From an uncultured Oscillospiraceae bacterium (GTDB taxonomy: Bacteria; Bacillota; Clostridia; Oscillospirales; Oscillospiraceae), in the NCBI GenBank assembly GCA_944385455.1, contig CALWXI010000218.1:1-9722 (forward strand): a DNA stretch of 9,722 nucleotides, in the 5' to 3' direction. The translations under genes were made by a program, and so were the position numbers. Each line of letters opens with the position of its first letter. The first letter of the stretch is position 1. Below are positions 5,868-9,722 of the stretch, one piece after another. The notes under the pieces were generated by a model that saw only the letters and a program-made list of their open reading frames with translations, searched no databases and was not told where the DNA came from.

Positions 5868-6746
5868 ATGAAACTGGTGACCTATTTGAAAAGCGGCCAG
5901 GAGCCCCAGGTGGGTCTCATCGGCAGCGATCCCGAGAAGATCGTGGCTGTGTCCGCTCTGGGCTTTTCCGCGCCGGACATGTCCGCTTTCATCGACCAGC
6001 TGGCCGGAGCCTCTCCCCTCTCCCTGCTGGAGCGGGTGGACGGCGCTGCCGGCGAATTCCGCTCCGACTGCCGCCTGCTGGCCCCCATCCGGCGTCCCCG
6101 GCAGGATGTGGTATGCCTGGGTGTCAATTACTACGAGCACCGTGACGAGACCCTGGCCTCCAATATTAAATACGACGGCAAACTCAGCAATCCCGTGTAT
6201 TTCAGCAAACGGGTGAACCAGGCGGTGGATCCCGACGGGGATATTGAAAGCCATACCGGCCTCACCGCCGCGTTGGACTACGAGGTGGAGCTGGCCGTGG
6301 TGCTGGGCCGGGATGCCCGGGACGTACCCCTGGACCGGGCGGAGGAGTATGTGCTGGGTTACACGATCGTCAACGACGTCAGCGCCCGGGACCTGCAGTC
6401 GGCCCACCAGCAGTGGTACTTCGGCAAGAGCCTGGACGGCTTTACCCCCATCGGTCCCTGGATCGTCACCCGGGACGAGCTGCCCTGGATGCCCAAAGCG
6501 GGGATCCGCTCCTATGTCAATGGGGAGCTGCGGCAAAACAGCAATACGGAGCTGATGATGACCAAAATCGACGCGGCCATTCATCAGCTCTCTCAGGGCA
6601 TGACGCTGCTGGCAGGAACCATCATCGCCATGGGCACTCCCTCCGGCGTGGGCATGGCCTTCGATCCGCCCCGGTACCTGAAGCCCGGCGACGTGGTGCG
6701 TTGTGAAGTAGACGGCGTGGGTGTGCTGGAAAATACCGTACGCTGA
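5868..6746 (+). CDS. Fumarylacetoacetate hydrolase family protein, putative 2,4-diketo-3-deoxy-L-fuconate hydrolase
   Basis: A cytoplasmic metal-dependent C-C bond hydrolase of 292 residues, the usual length for bacterial FAH-domain proteins. The C-terminal FAH domain begins at about residue 80 (VVCLGVNYYEH). The metal ligands are Glu139 and Glu141 in DYEVELAVVLG and Asp170 in TIVNDVSARDLQ. GKSLDGFTPIGP (186-197) and GTPSGVG (256-262) are the standard substrate-loop motifs. ATG 5868 has AAAGGGG about ten bases upstream. It is the second gene of the propeller operon and ends at a strong terminator. In the Xanthomonas L-fucose pathway an FAH-family enzyme splits 2,4-diketo-3-deoxy-L-fuconate into pyruvate and L-lactate; the fuconate dehydratase and SDR genes here make that the leading assignment. 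Alternatives in the family are acylpyruvate hydrolase and 2-hydroxyhepta-2,4-diene-1,7-dioate isomerase. Confidence 0.88.
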   Translation: MKLVTYLKSGQEPQVGLIGSDPEKIVAVSALGFSAPDMSAFIDQLAGASPLSLLERVDGAAGEFRSDCRLLAPIRRPRQDVVCLGVNYYEHRDETLASNIKYDGKLSNPVYFSKRVNQAVDPDGDIESHTGLTAALDYEVELAVVLGRDARDVPLDRAEEYVLGYTIVNDVSARDLQSAHQQWYFGKSLDGFTPIGPWIVTRDELPWMPKAGIRSYVNGELRQNSNTELMMTKIDAAIHQLSQGMTLLAGTIIAMGTPSGVGMAFDPPRYLKPGDVVRCEVDGVGVLENTVR

Positions 6747-6750
6747 AAAA

Positions 6751-6788
6751 CGCGGGCGGCCTCTCCGGAAGGGAGAGCGCCGCCCGCG
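6751..6788. terminator. Bidirectional intrinsic terminator
   Basis: A perfect 10-bp stem, CGCGGGCGGC (6751-6760) with GCCGCCCGCG (6779-6788), is extended by CTCTCC with GGAGAG around a GGAAG loop. The plus-strand tail is CATATTTTGTCGTTTTT, serving the FAH-family gene. The minus-strand tail is TTTTTCAGC, serving the converging aldo/keto reductase gene. Confidence 0.9.
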
Positions 6789-6803
6789 CATATTTTGTCG
6801 TTT

Positions 6804-7754
6804 TTACGCGTCCAGGCACTCCTCCACAGCCTTGTCCAGCAGGGCCATCTCCTCCGCCGTCAGCTCCCAGTCGAAGGCCGCGCAGTTCTGCGCCACCTTG
6901 GCCCGGCTCTGAGCTCCCACGATGCAGGAGGACACAAAGGGCTTGGCCGCGCACCAGTTCAAAGCGATCTGGGCCAGGGGCACGCCGCCGTGGTCCGCGG
7001 AGAAGCGGTCCATCTTCTCCAGCAGCGCCATGATCCGGGAAAACTCCGGCTCCTGAAAGTGCTTGTAGAACCGGCTGCGGTTGTCCTTTGGATCGAAGTG
7101 CTGCAGCGTCCGGTAGGCGCCGGTGAGGATGCCGCCGCCCAGGGAACCGTAGGTCATGATGCCCATGCCCTGCTCCGCGGCCCAGCGCATCAGCTCCTCG
7201 CTGCCCCGGTTGACCATGGAGTAGTGGGGCTGGAAGGCCTCGATCTCGCAGTACTGTCCCGCCTCTTCCATCTGCTGACGGCTGAAGTTTGACACACCCA
7301 CGTGAAGGATCTTGCCTTCCTTTTTCAGCCGGTTCAACGCGTCCATCGTAGCCTCAAAGGGGGTGTTGGGGTCCGGCCAATGGACCAGATAGAGATCGAT
7401 ATAGTCCGTCTGCAGGTTCCGCAGGGATTCCTCGCACTCCCGCAGGATCTTGGCCGGGTCTCCGTCCCTGACATAGCCGCCGTTGACGTACTCGTTGCCG
7501 CACTTGGTGGAGATCACAACATCCTTCCGGGCGCCCATATCCCGCAGAGCCTTGCCCAGCACCTTCTCCGCCGCTCCGGCGTTATAAGCCGGAGCCGTGT
7601 CAAAAAACGTGATGCCGGACTCCACCGCCGCCCGGACGGCATCCAGCCGGGTCTCCTCCGGATTGCTGTCCCAGCCCACGCCGCCGATGCCCCAGGTGCC
7701 CAGAGCCATCTCGGAGACCTGCATGCCGGTCTTTCCAAACTGCTTGTAGCGCAT
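6804..7754 (-). CDS. Aldo/keto reductase
   Basis: An NAD(P)H-dependent oxidoreductase with the (beta/alpha)8 barrel of the AKR superfamily, 316 residues, cytoplasmic. The catalytic tetrad is visible: Asp52 and Tyr57 (FDTAPAY), Lys84 (STKCG) and His125 (LVHWPD). GVSNFSRQQME and the C-terminal IVGAQSRAKVAQN form the cofactor side. ATG 7754-7752 follows AAGGAG at close distance. The family is broad (aldehydes, ketoses, aldoses). L-fucose/D-threo-aldose 1-dehydrogenases of the oxidative fucose pathway belong to it, so it could provide the first oxidation step here. However, no operator-like motif is seen at this gene and it converges on the FAH operon. It may equally belong to general carbonyl metabolism. 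It lies 166 bp downstream of the hydrogenase gene on the same strand. Confidence 0.9.
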   Translation of the reverse strand: MRYKQFGKTGMQVSEMALGTWGIGGVGWDSNPEETRLDAVRAAVESGITFFDTAPAYNAGAAEKVLGKALRDMGARKDVVISTKCGNEYVNGGYVRDGDPAKILRECEESLRNLQTDYIDLYLVHWPDPNTPFEATMDALNRLKKEGKILHVGVSNFSRQQMEEAGQYCEIEAFQPHYSMVNRGSEELMRWAAEQGMGIMTYGSLGGGILTGAYRTLQHFDPKDNRSRFYKHFQEPEFSRIMALLEKMDRFSADHGGVPLAQIALNWCAAKPFVSSCIVGAQSRAKVAQNCAAFDWELTAEEMALLDKAVEECLDA

Positions 7755-7920
7755 ATTGCTCCTTCCTTTCCAGCATGCCCGGCCCGCCGCCGGGCATTTT
7801 CCCTATTTTATCACATCCAACCTCCCGGCGCCGCCCCTGCGCCCGGGACCGACACGGCTATGCGTCAGAGCGGAAGCGGCTGTGCCCCCGGTCCGGAACG
7901 CACGCTGCGCGCAGGAGACA
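7755..7920. other. Intergenic region between hydrogenase and aldo/keto reductase genes, with leader hairpin
   Basis: A perfect 9-bp repeat, ATGCCCGGC (7775-7783) with GCCGGGCAT (7789-7797), forms a hairpin just upstream of the aldo/keto reductase ribosome binding site. Its T-rich flank (TTTTCCCTATTTTA) is on the plus strand, where no gene would need a terminator. On the minus strand it is more likely a stabilising 5' hairpin. I see no convincing terminator after the hydrogenase gene between 7840 and 7920. Confidence 0.55.
7805..7813 (-). promoter_or_regulatory. Candidate extended -10 promoter of the aldo/keto reductase gene
   Basis: On the minus strand TGATAAAAT (7813-7805) reads as an extended -10 element, TG-n-TAAAAT, with no good -35 box 16-18 bp upstream. 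The start would be near 7798, so the transcript would begin at the foot of the 7775-7797 hairpin. Confidence 0.38.
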
Positions 7921-9699
7921 TCATCCGTGCCGCTCTCTCCTTTCCGCACCGCCGTCACAGCGGCACTCCTCCCACACCGCGGACCAGGCGCTGTGATCTG
8001 TATGGAGCAGATGGTGCGCCTTCTCCCCCAGGGGCTTTTTCAGATACGTGCGGTAGAGGGTCTGCACATCAGGGTTTTCATGGGAAAAGCGCAGCTGCGC
8101 GCCGGCGTCCATCTGCCAGAGACGGCTTCCCCGGGCGGCCGCGGCATCTCCGCCTTCATGGATGGGCTGCCCTCCGCCGCCGGCGCAGCCGCCGGGGCAG
8201 GCCATCACCTCCACGAAGTCGTACTCCGCCCGGCCGCTGTCCACAGCCTCCAAAAGCCTGCGGGTATTGCCCAGGCCGCTGACCACCGCTACCCGCAGCT
8301 CGCCCACACCGGGCAGCTGGAACACGGCCTCCCGCCAGGGACGTCCGCCCCGGACCTGGGAGAAAGCGTCAGGATCGGGGTTCTTGCCGCAGGTCAGATA
8401 ATAGGCACTGCGCAGCGCCGCGTCCATGACGCCGCCGGTGGTGCCGAAAATCACCGCCGCGCCGGTGCCGGTGCCCAGCGGGCTGTCGAAAGGCTCCTCC
8501 GGCAGCTTGCCGGGGACGATGCAGTCGCTGCGGAAGAGGCGGCACATCTCCCGTGTGGTGAGCACGGCGTCCACGTCCGGGTCCCCGAAGGCGCTGCGCA
8601 TAGTGGGCAGCTCACACTCGGCTTTCTTGGCCGAGCAGGGCATAATGGACACCACGAACATCTTCCGGGAATCGATGCCACGGCGCTTGGCGAAATAGCT
8701 CTTGGCCACCGCCCCGAACATCTGCTGGGGAGACTTGGCGGTGGAGAGGTTTTCCGTATAGGAGGGGAACTGGGTCTTGAGGAACCGCACCCAGCCGGGG
8801 CAGCAGCTGGTGAACATGGGCCAGCGGTACTTGCCCCGGTGCGCCAGCCGCTCCAGAAGCTCGCTGCCCTCTTCCATGATGGTGAGGTCCGCGGCGAAGT
8901 TGGTGTCAAACACGTAGTCGAAGCCGATGCGCTTCAAGGCCGCCACCATGCGCCCCGGGGTCCCCAGGCTGCGGGAGAGGCCGAAGGCCTCCGCCCAGGC
9001 CACCCGCACCGCCGGAGCCACCTGGACCACGGTGGTGATCTCCGGGTCCGCCAGGGCCCGGAGGACCCGGTTGGTATCGTCCCGCACCGTCAGCGCCCCG
9101 GTGGGGCAGTGCACCACGCACTGGCCGCAGAAGGTGCAGGCGGTATTCTTCAGGCTGCGGTTGTAGCTCACGTCCACAGTTGTCCGGGAGCCGGTTCCCG
9201 CCACGTCCCAGATGCGCATGCCCTGGATCTTGTCGCACACCTGAATGCAGCGCATACACTTGATGCACTTGGATGCCTCCCGCACCACCGGCACATCCAG
9301 ATCCACCCTGGACCGCTCCAGCTGCACCTCATAGGGCTGGAAATGGATGTTCAGGTCGTGGGAGAGCTGCTGGAGCTGACAGGTGCCGCTGCGGACGCAG
9401 ACCGTGCAGTTGGAGTTGTGCTGGGAGAGAATCAGCCGCAGATTCGTTTTGCGGGCCTGCCGGACCCGGGGGGAGTTGGTATGCACCACCATGCCCTCCG
9501 CCGCGGCGGTGTTGCAGGCGGGCACCAGCCGCTCCGTGCCCTCCACCTCCACCACGCACATCCGGCAGGCGGCGATCTCGTTGATGTCCTTCAAAAAGCA
9601 CAGGTGCGGGATGGGGATGCCGGCTTTTTCCGCCGCCTCCAGCACGGTGGTGCCCCTGGAAACGCACACGTCCCGCCCATCGATGGTCAGTTTTACCAT
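7921..9699 (-). CDS. [FeFe] hydrogenase, catalytic subunit (HydA/HndD type)
   Basis: The catalytic subunit of a group A [FeFe] hydrogenase, 592 residues, cytoplasmic. A [2Fe-2S] ferredoxin domain comes first (Cys34, 45, 48, 62). A His-ligated [4Fe-4S] site follows (His94, Cys98, 101, 107). Next are two [4Fe-4S] clusters (Cys145/148/151/155 and Cys188/191/194/198). The H-cluster domain has all three signatures: TSCCPGW (297-303), MPCSAKK (353-359) and MACPGGCAGGGGQP (499-512). Cys300, Cys355, Cys501 and Cys505 hold the H-cluster and Cys299 is the proton-relay Cys. The C-terminal small-subunit-like tail (TYLKKPLGEKAHHLLHTDH) is present, then a short polar extension. This modular layout matches the HydA subunit of electron-bifurcating HydABC complexes, which reoxidise NAD(P)H and reduced ferredoxin with H2 release. 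ATG 9699-9697 is the only plausible start; GGGAGG lies 12 bases upstream. HydB and HydC homologues would be expected to the right. Confidence 0.96.
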   Translation of the reverse strand: MVKLTIDGRDVCVSRGTTVLEAAEKAGIPIPHLCFLKDINEIAACRMCVVEVEGTERLVPACNTAAAEGMVVHTNSPRVRQARKTNLRLILSQHNSNCTVCVRSGTCQLQQLSHDLNIHFQPYEVQLERSRVDLDVPVVREASKCIKCMRCIQVCDKIQGMRIWDVAGTGSRTTVDVSYNRSLKNTACTFCGQCVVHCPTGALTVRDDTNRVLRALADPEITTVVQVAPAVRVAWAEAFGLSRSLGTPGRMVAALKRIGFDYVFDTNFAADLTIMEEGSELLERLAHRGKYRWPMFTSCCPGWVRFLKTQFPSYTENLSTAKSPQQMFGAVAKSYFAKRRGIDSRKMFVVSIMPCSAKKAECELPTMRSAFGDPDVDAVLTTREMCRLFRSDCIVPGKLPEEPFDSPLGTGTGAAVIFGTTGGVMDAALRSAYYLTCGKNPDPDAFSQVRGGRPWREAVFQLPGVGELRVAVVSGLGNTRRLLEAVDSGRAEYDFVEVMACPGGCAGGGGQPIHEGGDAAAARGSRLWQMDAGAQLRFSHENPDVQTLYRTYLKKPLGEKAHHLLHTDHSAWSAVWEECRCDGGAERRERHG

Positions 9700-9722
9700 G
9701 TCTCCACACGTCCTCCCTTGAA
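9693..9722 (-). CDS. Possible 3' end of the gene upstream of hydA (cut by window edge)
   Basis: One minus-strand frame is open from the right edge and ends in TAA at 9695-9693, reading FKGGRVETW. Its stop overlaps the hydrogenase start as ATGGTAA, an arrangement typical of translationally coupled genes in operons. In hyd operons a NuoF-like HydB subunit usually precedes HydA. Only nine codons are visible and they carry no family signature, so this call rests on the overlap and the context alone. Confidence 0.28.
   Translation of the reverse strand, partial: FKGGRVETW

Noticed and set aside
5664..6791. 375-codon open frame on the minus strand opposite the FAH-family gene
   Set aside because: It is a shadow frame; the plus strand has a full FAH domain with metal ligands and a ribosome binding site.

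Overview
The window looks like a chromosomal piece of a GC-rich, anaerobic Gram-positive gut bacterium, most likely an Oscillospiraceae-type clostridium (inference). The grounds are strong AGGAGG-type ribosome binding sites, GC-rich codon use, a lipoprotein-type TRAP binding protein and a multi-cluster [FeFe] hydrogenase. No tRNA, rRNA, insertion sequence, CRISPR array or phage gene was seen.

Layout. (1) Left part, minus strand: the first 66 codons of an L-fuconate dehydratase-like enolase-superfamily enzyme (1-200, cut by the window edge), preceded by a TRAP solute-binding lipoprotein (322-1374). A strong hairpin lies between them. (2) A 353-bp divergent control region, then a LacI-family regulator on the plus strand (1728-2777), ending at a bidirectional terminator. 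(3) A minus-strand two-gene unit of short-chain dehydrogenases (4464 down to 2841), with 22 bp between the genes. (4) A second divergent control region (4465-4759), then a plus-strand unit: an orphan beta-propeller-like protein with one Asp-rich calcium-type loop (4760-5815) and a fumarylacetoacetate-hydrolase-family enzyme (5868-6746), closed by another bidirectional terminator. (5) On the minus strand, an aldo/keto reductase (6804-7754) and the catalytic subunit of an [FeFe] hydrogenase (7921-9699), probably the downstream end of a hyd operon that starts beyond the right edge.

How it fits together. Fuconate dehydratase, a 4-dehydrogenase of the SDR family and an FAH-family diketo-acid hydrolase are the last three steps of the non-phosphorylative L-fucose pathway known from Xanthomonas (L-fuconate to 2-keto-3-deoxy-L-fuconate, to 2,4-diketo-3-deoxy-L-fuconate, to pyruvate plus L-lactate). 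The TRAP binding protein would supply the sugar acid or sugar. An aldose dehydrogenase step could be filled by one SDR or by the aldo/keto reductase. The lactonase and the TRAP membrane subunits are not in the window.

The most informative non-coding signal is an 11-base motif, ACACGTGTTTA, containing the palindrome ACACGTGT with a central CpG. It occurs three times, only in the two divergent control regions. One copy lies exactly between the -35 and -10 boxes of the putative dctP promoter, and a second lies 136 bp away. These are the likely operators of the LacI-family regulator and tie the dctP/fuconate dehydratase unit, the SDR unit and the propeller/FAH unit into one regulon. The propeller protein is the best candidate for an undescribed component.
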